The notes under the pieces: model-generated
The model's database searches: none
Seen by the model: only the letters and a program-made list of their open reading frames with translations
What the model was told of the DNA's origin: nothing
Shown: positions 8,883 through 18,303 of the stretch, piece by piece
Layout: every line of letters begins with the position of its first letter
Numbering within the stretch: position 1 is the first letter of the stretch
Made by a program: the position numbers and the translations under genes
Assembly: GCA_946406555.1 (NCBI GenBank)
Contig: CAMJLB010000008.1
Coordinates: forward strand, 1 to 41,060
Length of the DNA: 41,060 bases
From: an uncultured Prevotellaceae bacterium
GTDB taxonomy: Bacteria; Bacteroidota; Bacteroidia; Bacteroidales; Bacteroidaceae
Direction: 5' to 3'

Positions 8883-11800
8883 ATGAAATACCGCAGCGTT
8901 CAAAAATATTTTATGGCGTTCATCATGCTGTTTTGCACCGCCACCTCAAGAGGCCAGCAGCTGCAGGCCTCTCTCTCACATTATTCCACCGACGACGGCC
9001 TGGCATCGAACGCCATCGCATATATTACCCAAGACGATTACGGATACATCTGGATGGCCACCTGGAATGGCCTTTCCCGCTTCGATGGCTATGATTTTTT
9101 CAACTACCAGACAGGTGCCGGTAGCCATATACCTAACCTGCACAACCGCATCTCTTTTTTGGCCATCGACAACCAGCAGAACGTGTGGCTGCGCATGTAC
9201 GACGGACGGGTGTTCGTCTTGAAGCGATCCATCGACAAAATCATAGATCCTTTTGAAGGTGTAATGGGCAGCGAGGACTATCGTACACTCCGTCCCATTA
9301 CCGTGACCAGCTCTGGCTATGTGCTTGTGAACATTGAAGGTGTGGGACTCTACAAACTGCGCATAGAGAGCGACAAAATCGACTCGGAACTGATTACCAC
9401 CGGTGGGCTGGTAGTGACGTCGATGGCAGAAGGTTATCAAAACGACATCTGGTTGGGCACCGACAAAGGGGTACACCGAATGGATCTTTCAAACCTGACC
9501 ATCGAGCGAAAAGGTTTTTTCTTGGAAGAGCACATTACCTGCTTATATTCAAACGGTTACAACATCTTTGCAGGAACGCAATCAGGAAAAATCATGTCGT
9601 TTGCCTATGGGCAAGAGCCGAAAGTGATTCGCAATAGTGGTTTAAGTATTAATGCGCTTTTTGTTGACAGTCATGGAATTATTTGGTTCTCAGACAACCG
9701 TCAAGGGGCCATACGCATAAAGCCAGATACGGGCGACGAGAAACTTTTCGAGCAAAGGGTGGTAGTGCCCGACTACGATGGCAGCGGAGGCACATTCAGC
9801 GAGACCAATGGCACCGTCTGGGTACGCATGAACCACGGAGGCTATGGCTACTATAACCGGGAAACCGACGAGGTAGAATACTTCCACAACGATCCGGCAA
9901 ACCCGTGGAACCTGTCGAACACCGTAAATGCATCGCTGGCTTTAAGCGAAGGAGTTGTATGGGAGTCGACCAGCCGACGCGGCCTGGAAAAGCTGGAGAT
10001 ACTGAAAAAGACCATACAGCGTGTGCAGCTATTCCCTGAGCAAGGGCCATCAATGGCCAACGAAATAAGAACCATGCTCTACGACGATGCCCGCCAAGTG
10101 CTGTTGCTGGGCAACAAAGACAACTCGCTGTTTTTCATACACAACGACGGAAGCCGGACGGCCATGCACAACGATTCGGAAGGCAATCCCTTCGGGCGAA
10201 CCTATGGCGTCTCGCGCGGCTCGAAAGGAGACTACTGGTTGTGCTCCAAAGACCATGGAGTATTTCATATTATGCCGCAGCAGAGTGGCTATTTCGTTCA
10301 GAACTACTGTCACAGCGACCAGAACAAATGGTCGTTGAACAGCAATGCTGCCTACTATGCCTTAGAAGACAAAGAAGGAAACGTATGGGTAGCAACCTTC
10401 GGAGGGGGCGTAAACATTCTCACGAAGAATAAAAACGGCCAGAGGATTGCTCTTCACAAGCAGAATGGCATAAAGAATTATCCTTACAATTCACATATGA
10501 AGGTGCGCACACTGGCTATCGATTCTGACGATAAGGTATGGGCAGGAACCACCGATGGTATCCTCATCATGTCGTATGAAGGAAAGAAACTAAGCATACA
10601 GCGGCTGAAGCCTTCACAAGAAGACCTGGACCACCCGCTCATGTCGAACGATATCGTGTGTTTGGCAAAAGACCGGCAAGGCAACATGTGGGTGGGTACC
10701 AACGGTGGCGGATTGGCACGTACGATAGGCAAAGACTCGAAGGGCGTATGGCTTTTTGAAAACTTTGGATCAAAAGACGGACTGCCCAGTGAAGAAATAA
10801 GAAGCATCACGTTCGACGACCGAGGAAATGCATGGTTTGCCACCGACCACATCTTATGCTCCTATGACACAGGCAAGCGCATTTTCACCACCTTCTCTAA
10901 TCTTGACGGTGTCGACGAGACCATGTGCTCGGAAGGAGCTGCCGTCACCCTACCCAACGGCAACATACTCTTTGGCACGCTCAACGGATACTATCTCGTG
11001 GACCGATCGAAGCTGGTAAACACTGCAGGAAACGTGCTCAAGCTACGCATCACCGACTTCTGGCTGAACGACGTGCTTCAGACACCACGCCTCAACGATT
11101 CCTACGATTATTATGTACCCGAAAGCAAGAGCGTCACGCTGCCGAGCCACAGCTCTACCATTGCCTTCCGCTTTGCATCGCTCAATTATCAGCTACAGCA
11201 CCGCGTGCATTATCAATACATGCTCGAAGGCTACGACAACGACTGGAAAAACGTAGACAAGTCGCGAATCGTGAGTTTTATGAGTCTTCCTACTGGCACT
11301 TATAAATTCAAGGTGAAAGCCTTCTTGCTGGAGTCGCCCGAAAAATACGACTTGAAGCATATAGAGGTCGTTGTACCCCCTTACTTCTTCTTCTCAAGCA
11401 ATGCCATCTGGTTCTATATGATCATTGCCACCGCTTTGGGCATTTGGCTGCTCTTATGGCGACAGAAAAGACTTGAAAAGACAGAAAAAGTGCGTCTGCT
11501 CAGAGAAGGACCGCGCAAACAGCAACAGCAAACAACAAGTACGGAAAACGAAAGCGACATCTTAATCATCGTGAACGACTTTCTGAACGTGCACTTTTCC
11601 GACCCGATGCTTACCATCGAAGAGTTGGCCACGGCTGCCGACATGAGCAAAGAGAGACTTGCTAAGCAGATAAAGCGCGAAACGGGACTGACAGCCAAGG
11701 AATACCTCGGCGAGTTCAGACTGAAGAAGGCACTGGCCATGCTCGAAGAATCGGAAGATACCATTGCGCAGATTGCGCTCAACTGCGGATTCAGCGACCC

Positions 11801-11924
11801 GAACACCTTCAACCGTCATTTCAAGGCGATTACGGGAATAACACCATCGAAATATCGCGACGACAAGAAAAATGCAAGTAAAAACGATATGCAAACCGAC
11901 GAATATGAGCTGATAGAAGATTGA
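8883..11924 (+). CDS. One-component transmembrane regulator: Reg_prop propeller + Y_Y_Y + AraC HTH
   Basis: Protein of 1013 residues built like a Bacteroidetes hybrid two-component sensor but without a kinase or receiver. A signal peptide/anchor (1-25) is followed by at least nine propeller repeats of the Reg_prop type (for example YGYIWMATWNGLSRFDG, GNMWVGTNGGGL, GNVWVATFGGGV) to about residue 680. A Y_Y_Y-type sandwich follows at about 755-830 (YQYMLEGYDNDWKNV). One membrane helix is at about 841-860, and a short linker leads to an AraC-type HTH at about 891-995 (ATAADMSKERLAKQIKRETG, GFSDPNTFNRHFKAITG). No H-box, ATPase or phospho-acceptor Asp domain is visible, so a periplasmic signal would reach DNA directly across the membrane, as proposed for SusR. 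The ligand is probably an oligosaccharide; the nearby PL11 lyase suggests a pectin fragment, but this is inference. Confidence 0.87.
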   Translation: MKYRSVQKYFMAFIMLFCTATSRGQQLQASLSHYSTDDGLASNAIAYITQDDYGYIWMATWNGLSRFDGYDFFNYQTGAGSHIPNLHNRISFLAIDNQQNVWLRMYDGRVFVLKRSIDKIIDPFEGVMGSEDYRTLRPITVTSSGYVLVNIEGVGLYKLRIESDKIDSELITTGGLVVTSMAEGYQNDIWLGTDKGVHRMDLSNLTIERKGFFLEEHITCLYSNGYNIFAGTQSGKIMSFAYGQEPKVIRNSGLSINALFVDSHGIIWFSDNRQGAIRIKPDTGDEKLFEQRVVVPDYDGSGGTFSETNGTVWVRMNHGGYGYYNRETDEVEYFHNDPANPWNLSNTVNASLALSEGVVWESTSRRGLEKLEILKKTIQRVQLFPEQGPSMANEIRTMLYDDARQVLLLGNKDNSLFFIHNDGSRTAMHNDSEGNPFGRTYGVSRGSKGDYWLCSKDHGVFHIMPQQSGYFVQNYCHSDQNKWSLNSNAAYYALEDKEGNVWVATFGGGVNILTKNKNGQRIALHKQNGIKNYPYNSHMKVRTLAIDSDDKVWAGTTDGILIMSYEGKKLSIQRLKPSQEDLDHPLMSNDIVCLAKDRQGNMWVGTNGGGLARTIGKDSKGVWLFENFGSKDGLPSEEIRSITFDDRGNAWFATDHILCSYDTGKRIFTTFSNLDGVDETMCSEGAAVTLPNGNILFGTLNGYYLVDRSKLVNTAGNVLKLRITDFWLNDVLQTPRLNDSYDYYVPESKSVTLPSHSSTIAFRFASLNYQLQHRVHYQYMLEGYDNDWKNVDKSRIVSFMSLPTGTYKFKVKAFLLESPEKYDLKHIEVVVPPYFFFSSNAIWFYMIIATALGIWLLLWRQKRLEKTEKVRLLREGPRKQQQQTTSTENESDILIIVNDFLNVHFSDPMLTIEELATAADMSKERLAKQIKRETGLTAKEYLGEFRLKKALAMLEESEDTIAQIALNCGFSDPNTFNRHFKAITGITPSKYRDDKKNASKNDMQTDEYELIED

Positions 11925-12258
11925 CCAGAATGGGAAAGCAAGTAGTTAAAAATAATTAAGAACAAAGAAAAAAGCACTACCACCCACCAAATTACTGACA
12001 ACTCTTTAGTAACTTTGCAACAAGAAAAAGAGACGGGGCCGTCTGGGACAGATCGGGATACTCATCAAATAACAATGAAAACCGGGCTGACTTCTCTTGC
12101 CAATGGCGGGCCACTAACCAAGCACGCAATAGCAATGCCAGTGGATTACAAAGACAGAGAGCACCCATAACCTGTGATAAAGGAGTTTTCATCACATCGC
12201 CTGGCGGCCCCACTTTTTTATCATTCACCTTATTTTATTATTTTATTTTTCATAAATT
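11925..12258 (+). promoter_or_regulatory. Riboflavin synthase leader: -7 box and possible structured RNA
   Basis: A -7 box TAACTTTG (12010-12017) has no clear -33 partner. The 230-nt leader after it is GC-rich compared with other gaps here. A 9-bp stem, GGGGCCGTC (12035-12043) with GGCGGCCCC (12203-12211, one G-U pair), could close it, and a run of six T (12214-12219) follows. A local hairpin with ends TGTGAT/ATCACA lies at 12173-12196. FMN riboswitch core sequences are not recognised. The minus strand is open over 11992-12228 (78 codons) without a recognised family. Confidence 0.4.
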
Positions 12259-12861
12259 ATGTTCTCAGGTATCATCGAAGAGTTTGCTACCGTAGTAGCC
12301 ATAAAAAAAGACAGGGAGAATATCGATTTCACACTGACTTGTTCTTTTGTCGACGAACTTAGCATCGACCAAAGCGTTGCCCACAATGGTGTATGCCTTA
12401 CGGTGGTAAAAATAGATAACGGCAACTACACCGTGACGGCCATGAAGGAGACCCTCGACCGATCGAACCTGGGTCTGCTGAATGTGGGCGACAAGGTAAA
12501 CATTGAGCGCTCGATGCTGATGAACGGGCGACTCGATGGACACATCGTGCAGGGCCACGTAGACCAGACTGCCACTTGCATCGACATGGAAGATGCCGAC
12601 GGTTCCACCTACTTCACCTTCAAATATCCCTTCGATGCAGAAAAGGCGCGCCATGGTTATTTCACCGTCGACAAGGGATCTGTCACCGTCAACGGTGTCA
12701 GCCTCACCGTGTGCAATCCCACTAACAACACATTCCAAGTAGCCATCATACCCTATACTTTCGAACACACCAATTTCTGCGACATCAGCATAGGGTCGGT
12801 GGTAAACCTCGAATTCGACATCATCGGAAAATATATCGCCCGATTGCAACAGTTAAATTAA
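12259..12861 (+). CDS. ribE: Riboflavin synthase, alpha chain
   Basis: A 200-residue enzyme that dismutates two molecules of 6,7-dimethyl-8-ribityllumazine to riboflavin. The diagnostic N-terminus MFSGIIEE is present, followed by two lumazine-binding barrels (about 1-97 and 98-195). Each contains the NGVCLTV or NGVSLTV strand (residues around 43 and 147) and the GHIVQGHVD segment near 95. Length is as expected. The start is fixed by the conserved first residues. It has a long leader that may be structured, and a PL11 lyase gene begins 14 bp after its stop, so the two are probably on one transcript although they have no shared pathway. Confidence 0.95.
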   Translation: MFSGIIEEFATVVAIKKDRENIDFTLTCSFVDELSIDQSVAHNGVCLTVVKIDNGNYTVTAMKETLDRSNLGLLNVGDKVNIERSMLMNGRLDGHIVQGHVDQTATCIDMEDADGSTYFTFKYPFDAEKARHGYFTVDKGSVTVNGVSLTVCNPTNNTFQVAIIPYTFEHTNFCDISIGSVVNLEFDIIGKYIARLQQLN

Positions 12862-12875
12862 GCACTACTACCAAC

Positions 12876-14942
12876 ATGAGACGAAACTTAGCATTTGCAC
12901 TTACAGCGCTTATAGGCAGCTCAGCATTTGCACAATCAAACTACGATTATGCAAGGCTGGCCACCGAGCAAATGGGGCGCGGGCTGGTGGCCTTGAGACA
13001 GCCCGACGGCAAAGTGGCCCTAAGCTGGCGTATCCTGCGCGAAGACCCAAAAGGAGCCGCCTTCGATATTTTTAGGAATGGCGAAAAAATTAATCAGCAA
13101 CCTCTTACAACTGGAGGATCGTTCTTCATCGACGAACAACCACTTAGCACGGATGCCACCTATGAAGTGCGTAGTAAGACAGACGCAGACCGCTTCACGC
13201 TCAAGGCCGATGCTCCCACAGGCTACCTGCCCGTCAAGCTGCAAAAGCCGGCTGAAGGGAGAACGCCCGATGGCAGAAGCTACACTTATTCGGCCAACGA
13301 TGCCAGCATTGCCGATGTAGACGGAGACGGTCAATACGAAATCATACTGAAATGGGAGCCTTCCAACGCTCGCGACAACTCACAGGGCGGGTTTACAGGC
13401 CCCGTGATTCTCGATTGCTACAAGCCAGACTGGAGCGGAGAAAGCACAGGCAGGAGCCAACTGCTCTGGCGCATCAACCTGGGCAAGAATATAAGGGCCG
13501 GTGCCCACTACACGCAATTCATAGTCTACGATTTCAATGGCGATGGAAAGGCAGAACTGATGGTGAAGACGGCAGACGGAACCACCGATGGCATAGGACA
13601 CGTGCTGGGCGAAAGCCTTGCCGACTACCGACACGGTGCAAAAGAGGCATTGGCAAAGCTCGTAGACGGGAAGAACCCTGAACTGGAGAAACAGGAAGAA
13701 GAAATGCAAAAGATGCGGGCCGAATGGGAAAAAATGCGAGCTGAGGGCAAACGGCCAGACCGAAATGCCATGAGGCGTATGAACGGTCGTTTCAGAAACG
13801 GTAATCCCCTTGACGGACGGATTCTCGATGGCCCAGAATACATCACTGTATTCGATGGAGCTACAGGACGGGCCATCGACACGAAGCCTTACATTCCCGA
13901 ACGAGGTGACTTAGCCGACTGGGGCGATAAGAATGGTAACCGCTCTGAGCGTTATCTGGCTGCTGTTGGCTATCTGGGCAACAATATTGGAAACAAACTG
14001 GTGCCCAGTGGCATCTTCTGTCGTGGATACTACACACGCACGGTAATTGCAGCATGGGATTTCGACGGAAAAGAACTGAAAAACAGATGGATCTTCGACT
14101 CCAACATGCCCGAATGGAAAAACTATGCTGGGCAAGGCAACCACAACCTGCGCATTGCCGATGTTGATGGCGACGGGTTCGACGAAATCACCTATGGGGC
14201 AATGGCGGTCGATAACGATGGCCGTGGACTATATAATACGGGCTTTGGTCATGGCGATGCCATTCATCTTGTACCCAGTTATACCGACGACAGACTATAC
14301 ATCTGGGACTGCCATGAGAACAAACGCGATGGAAGCGAACTGCGAGATGCACATACTGGTGAAGTGGTATTCCAAATAAAAAGTAAAACCGACGTAGGAC
14401 GCGCCATGGCCGCAGACATAGACCCGACAAACCCCGGCATCGAGATGTGGAGCACCGACAGTCACGGCATTCGCAGCATGAAGGGCACCGTGGTGTGTAA
14501 AGCCACCGATGCCGACGATCCGCAGCACGACAATACGCTCGTGATGAACGGCAAGTACCTGCCCGTAAATTATGGGATTTGGTGGGATGGCGATTTACTG
14601 CGCGAATTGCTCGACCACGCAACAATATCGAAATTCAACTGGCGGGAGCGATCTATTGATGAGGTGCAGAAACTGGATGGAACCTTTAACAACGGCACCA
14701 AGTCGAACCCTTGTCTGCAGGCCGACCTACTGGGCGACTGGCGGGAAGAAGTCATCGTGCGAGATAAAGAGAGCAATGAACTCAGGGTCTATGTATCGAC
14801 AATTCCCACTGACCACCGAATCAACTGCTTAATGCAGGACATACCCTACAGACTCTCGGTAGCCTATCAGAATGTAGGTTATAACCAGCCACCAGAACCA
14901 GGTTTCTATATTGGCCCCGACAAGACCAATTATCTGAAATAG
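12876..14942 (+). CDS. Rhamnogalacturonan lyase, PL11 family, with a charged insertion
   Basis: Secreted lyase of 688 residues, signal peptide 1-19 (ending SAFAQ). The eight-bladed propeller fold of PL11 shows in repeated calcium-type loops such as DVDGDGQYE, DFNGDGKAE, DVDGDGFDE and in LVPSGIFCRGYYTRTVIAAWDF. PL11 enzymes cut the rhamnogalacturonan I backbone by beta-elimination. A lysine/glutamate/arginine-rich segment at about residues 250-312 (with EKQEEEMQKMRAEWEKMRAEG), predicted to be helical, sits between the DYRHG strand and GRILDGPEYITVFDG; I do not expect this segment in the Bacillus YesW/YesX type. It is expressed behind riboflavin synthase (14-bp gap). A membrane AraC regulator lies upstream and is a candidate controller. 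Confidence 0.88.
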   Translation: MRRNLAFALTALIGSSAFAQSNYDYARLATEQMGRGLVALRQPDGKVALSWRILREDPKGAAFDIFRNGEKINQQPLTTGGSFFIDEQPLSTDATYEVRSKTDADRFTLKADAPTGYLPVKLQKPAEGRTPDGRSYTYSANDASIADVDGDGQYEIILKWEPSNARDNSQGGFTGPVILDCYKPDWSGESTGRSQLLWRINLGKNIRAGAHYTQFIVYDFNGDGKAELMVKTADGTTDGIGHVLGESLADYRHGAKEALAKLVDGKNPELEKQEEEMQKMRAEWEKMRAEGKRPDRNAMRRMNGRFRNGNPLDGRILDGPEYITVFDGATGRAIDTKPYIPERGDLADWGDKNGNRSERYLAAVGYLGNNIGNKLVPSGIFCRGYYTRTVIAAWDFDGKELKNRWIFDSNMPEWKNYAGQGNHNLRIADVDGDGFDEITYGAMAVDNDGRGLYNTGFGHGDAIHLVPSYTDDRLYIWDCHENKRDGSELRDAHTGEVVFQIKSKTDVGRAMAADIDPTNPGIEMWSTDSHGIRSMKGTVVCKATDADDPQHDNTLVMNGKYLPVNYGIWWDGDLLRELLDHATISKFNWRERSIDEVQKLDGTFNNGTKSNPCLQADLLGDWREEVIVRDKESNELRVYVSTIPTDHRINCLMQDIPYRLSVAYQNVGYNQPPEPGFYIGPDKTNYLK

Positions 14943-15053
14943 GAATACTGCCAGCGTTCTGCCGTCGGCCATGCACGAAGCATATTTCAACGCAGTTCAA
15001 AAGATGGTATGGTTTTTGCATAATCTTGAACAAAACTTATAAAACATATTATT

Positions 15054-15638
15054 ATGGAAGAAGAAATGCGCAATACTGCAGAAGAAGAGATGCAGACTGA
15101 CAAAGAGGCAGAAACAGTAGAAACCGCTGAGACTGACAAAGAGGCAGAAGCCGCTACGGATTCTGCCGAAGAGACGGTAGAGGAAAAAGACCCATTAGCT
15201 GAGGCCGAAGCTCAGATTGCCGACCTAAAAGACAAATACATCAGACAGGTTGCAGAATTCGACAACTATCGCAAACGCACGCTCAAGGAACGCGCCGAAC
15301 TGATACTGAACGGCGGCGAGAAAGTCATTACAACCCTGTTGCCGGTGCTTGACGATATGGAGAGAGCCATAGCAAGCGCACAAAAGACCGACGACCCTAA
15401 TGTACTGCGAGAGGGCATGGAACTCATCTACCACAAGTTAGTAAAAGTGCTCGAAGGCCACGGAGTAGCGAAAATTGACACAGAGAATGCCGACTTCGAT
15501 ACCGACATCCACGAGGCTGTTGCCATGGTGCCAGGCTTGGGCGACGACAAAAAAGGCAAGGTGATAGACTGTCTTGCAACAGGTTACAAACTTAACGAAA
15601 AAGTAATTCGCCACGCAAAAGTGGCAGTAGGTGCATAG
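15054..15638 (+). CDS. grpE: GrpE nucleotide exchange factor
   Basis: A 194-residue DnaK co-chaperone that releases ADP from DnaK. A very acidic N-terminal tail (about 1-60, rich in Glu with TDKEAE repeats) is followed by the long coiled-coil helix with [16 protein letters not shown]. The C-terminal beta domain contains HEAVAMVPG and [16 protein letters not shown]. The acidic tail contains a near-duplicate TDKEAE segment at about residues 16-21 and 28-33. It is 11 bp ahead of dnaJ. dnaK itself is not in the window. A second in-frame Met at codon 5 is an alternative start. Confidence 0.95.
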   Translation: MEEEMRNTAEEEMQTDKEAETVETAETDKEAEAATDSAEETVEEKDPLAEAEAQIADLKDKYIRQVAEFDNYRKRTLKERAELILNGGEKVITTLLPVLDDMERAIASAQKTDDPNVLREGMELIYHKLVKVLEGHGVAKIDTENADFDTDIHEAVAMVPGLGDDKKGKVIDCLATGYKLNEKVIRHAKVAVGA

Positions 15639-15649
15639 TATTTTTAAGA

Positions 15650-16798
15650 ATGAACAAAAGAGACTATTACGAAGTGCTGGGTGTGGCCAAGACCGCATCG
15701 GAAGACGAAATAAAAAAAGCCTACCGGCAGATAGCCATAAAGTATCACCCTGACCGTAACCCTGGCGACAAGGAAGCCGAAGAAAAATTTAAGGAGGCTG
15801 CCGAAGCATACGATGTGCTGCACGACCCCAAAAAGCGCCAGCAGTACGACCAGTTTGGATTCAGCGGCCCCATGGGCGGTGGAGGCTTCGGTGGATTTGG
15901 TGGCGCCTCAATGAATATGGACGACATCTTCTCTATGTTCGGCGACATTTTTGGCGGGCACGGATTCGGAGGCTTCGGTGGGGGCGGACGCGTGCAACAA
16001 CAGCGCGGCAACGACTTGCGCCTGAAGGTAAGGCTTACACTGGAAGAAATAAACAAAGGTGTCACTAAGAAATTCAAACTGCGCAAGGATATCGCCTGCG
16101 ACCATTGTGGCGGCAGCGGTGCCGAAGACCACAGCGGAAAGGATACCTGTCCCACCTGTCACGGCTCAGGCGTGATAACCCATACCACGCAAAGCATCTT
16201 TGGCATGATGCAGACCCAGGGCACCTGCCCCACTTGTCATGGCACGGGCGAAGTGATAAAGAACAAATGCCATGAGTGTGGCGGTACGGGCGTAAAAAAA
16301 GGAGAAGAGGTTGTAGAAATCAATATTCCTGCCGGCGTGGCAGAAGGCATGGTGGTCAACGTGCCGGGAAAAGGAAATGCTGGCCCCAACAATGGTATCA
16401 ATGGCGACATACAGGTATTTATCGAAGAAGAGCCAAACAATACTTTCGTGCGTGACGGCAATGACCTCATTTACAACTTACTACTCGACTTCCCTACAGC
16501 GGCACTGGGCGGCGAAGTGGAAATTCCGTCAATAGAAGGAGCAAAGCTGAAGGTGAAAATAGAGAATGGCACGCAACCGGGCAAAACGCTCAGACTGCGT
16601 GGAAAGGGCCTACCTGCCGTACAAGGCTATGGCAGAGGGCGTGGCGACTTGGTGGTAAACATCAGTGTCTATGTGCCAAAAACACTATCTCGCGATGAGA
16701 AGCAGATGCTTGAGAAGATGCGCGACAGCGACAACTTTACAGGCGATAAGCAAACACGCGACTCAATCTTCAATCGTTTCAAGAACTATTTTAGCTAA
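15650..16798 (+). CDS. dnaJ: Chaperone protein DnaJ
   Basis: Full-length 382-residue type I Hsp40. The J-domain (4-68) carries HPD at 33-35. A Gly/Phe-rich linker spans about 75-120. The zinc domain at about 150-217 has all four CxxCxGxG motifs ([32 protein letters not shown]). The C-terminal substrate-binding sheets contain [17 protein letters not shown]. It stimulates DnaK ATPase and delivers unfolded clients. It sits between grpE (11 bp) and folC (14 bp), so the three are likely one transcript. Confidence 0.96.
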   Translation: MNKRDYYEVLGVAKTASEDEIKKAYRQIAIKYHPDRNPGDKEAEEKFKEAAEAYDVLHDPKKRQQYDQFGFSGPMGGGGFGGFGGASMNMDDIFSMFGDIFGGHGFGGFGGGGRVQQQRGNDLRLKVRLTLEEINKGVTKKFKLRKDIACDHCGGSGAEDHSGKDTCPTCHGSGVITHTTQSIFGMMQTQGTCPTCHGTGEVIKNKCHECGGTGVKKGEEVVEINIPAGVAEGMVVNVPGKGNAGPNNGINGDIQVFIEEEPNNTFVRDGNDLIYNLLLDFPTAALGGEVEIPSIEGAKLKVKIENGTQPGKTLRLRGKGLPAVQGYGRGRGDLVVNISVYVPKTLSRDEKQMLEKMRDSDNFTGDKQTRDSIFNRFKNYFS

Positions 16799-16812
16799 GC
16801 AATACTGCCACA

Positions 16813-18135
16813 ATGACCTACAAAGAAGTAACCGAGTATCTCTTTAATCAAACGACCAACTTTGAAAGCCAAGGGCAGGCTGGATACAAAGTGGGGCTCG
16901 ACACCATGAAGAAACTCGATGAGCATTTTGGTCATCCTCATGAGAGTTTCCGCAGCGTACACATTGCGGGCACCAATGGCAAGGGGTCTGTGTCGCACAC
17001 TATAGCGGCACTGCTGCAAGTGTTTGGATACCGCGTAGGTCTGTATACCTCGCCCCACCTCATCGACTTCAAAGAGCGCATCAGGGTCAATGGCGCTACG
17101 ATTCCAGAAGAATACGTCGTTCAGTTCGTTGAAAACAACAAGGCGTTCTTTGAGACTCAGAAGTCTACTTTTTTCGAAATCACCACAGCCATGGCGTTTA
17201 AGTTTTTCGAAGAGTCAAATGTCGACATCGCAGTAGTTGAGGTAGGCTTAGGTGGCAGGCTCGATTCTACCAACATCATCACGCCTGTACTATCGGTCAT
17301 CACCAATATCTCGCTTGACCACACCCAGCTACTGGGTTCGTCACTCGAGGAGATTGCCATGGAAAAAGGCGGTATCATCAAACCAGGTGTACCAGTCATT
17401 ATTGGCGAGACGACCCCAGAGACTCGCCCCATCTTCGAAGCACTGGCCAATGAGGCGAATGCCCCTATACATTTTGCCGAAGACGAAGATGAACGCGAGA
17501 TTGTGTCAGCAGAACCACTACCCGAAGGAGGCATACTTTACCACGCCGTGCATCTGGCTCCCTTCCAGGGCGAACTGAGCGGTGTCTATCAGGCCAAGAA
17601 CACCAACACCATCATGGCTACCATGCACCAGTTGATGAACTTAGGGTATATCTGCGAGTGTTATGACCCAGAAAACAACAGGAAGATTCAGACTGAAATG
17701 AACGAGGCTTTCTCGCACGTAAGCAAACTCACAGGCTTGAAGGGACGCTGGCAGAAAATTAGAGAAAACCCTACCGTGATTTGCGATACGGGTCACAACG
17801 TGGGAGGGTGGATGTACATAAGTCAACAGTTGGCAAACACAAAGTGCGATCATCTTCACATCGTTTTTGGCATGGTCGACGACAAGGACGTATATGGAGT
17901 AATGAATCTCCTGCCCAAGACGGCCACCTATTATTATACAAAAGGCCACACCAAGCGTGCTTTCCCCGAAACAGCGCTCAAAGTATTTGGTGACCAATTC
18001 GGGCTAAGCGGCGACTGTTACGCAACAGTAGAAGAAGCTTACAAAGCAGCTCTTCTCAACGCATCGCCCAACGATCTCATTTTCATTGGAGGAAGTACCT
18101 ATATTGTGGCCGACTTCCTGAAAACCCGAGATTAG
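16813..18135 (+). CDS. folC: Folylpolyglutamate synthase / dihydrofolate synthase
   Basis: A 440-residue Mur-ligase-type enzyme adding glutamate to folates. The ATP loop GTNGKGS is at 53-59, followed by LYTSPHLIDFKERIRVNG. The central motif IAVVEVGLGGRLDSTN and the segment SLDHTQLLGSSLEEIAMEKGGIIKPG are diagnostic of FolC. A Mur-ligase C-terminal domain (TGLKGRWQ, DTGHNVGGW) completes it. Length is normal. It begins 14 bp after dnaJ, and a factor-independent terminator follows its stop codon by about 135 bp (18271-18303). Confidence 0.94.
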   Translation: MTYKEVTEYLFNQTTNFESQGQAGYKVGLDTMKKLDEHFGHPHESFRSVHIAGTNGKGSVSHTIAALLQVFGYRVGLYTSPHLIDFKERIRVNGATIPEEYVVQFVENNKAFFETQKSTFFEITTAMAFKFFEESNVDIAVVEVGLGGRLDSTNIITPVLSVITNISLDHTQLLGSSLEEIAMEKGGIIKPGVPVIIGETTPETRPIFEALANEANAPIHFAEDEDEREIVSAEPLPEGGILYHAVHLAPFQGELSGVYQAKNTNTIMATMHQLMNLGYICECYDPENNRKIQTEMNEAFSHVSKLTGLKGRWQKIRENPTVICDTGHNVGGWMYISQQLANTKCDHLHIVFGMVDDKDVYGVMNLLPKTATYYYTKGHTKRAFPETALKVFGDQFGLSGDCYATVEEAYKAALLNASPNDLIFIGGSTYIVADFLKTRD

Positions 18136-18270
18136 GGCAAAGGGAATTGGGGGCGTTTGCCGAAGGAACGACCGAACTCGCAGGAGATATGGGATAGATT
18201 GAGCATCAATGCTTAGAAGCAATTGCTTTTTATAGAAAACTTGCGTTTAGGTGTTTTTAACAACAAAAAA

Positions 18271-18303
18271 AAGCCGATATGTTTGCACATGTCGGCTTTT
18301 TTT
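18271..18303 (+). terminator. folC terminator, overlapping the galM promoter
   Basis: A 12-bp stem (18271-18282 with 18287-18298, one G-U pair) with a TTGC loop is followed by a seven-T run, and preceded by eight A, so it could also work on the other strand. The TTTG that fits as the galM -33 box lies at the stem-loop junction. Confidence 0.88.

Noticed and set aside
12010..12258. FMN (RFN) riboswitch
   Set aside because: The location before ribE invites it, but the conserved GGGGCAGGGTG and related core segments are not present.
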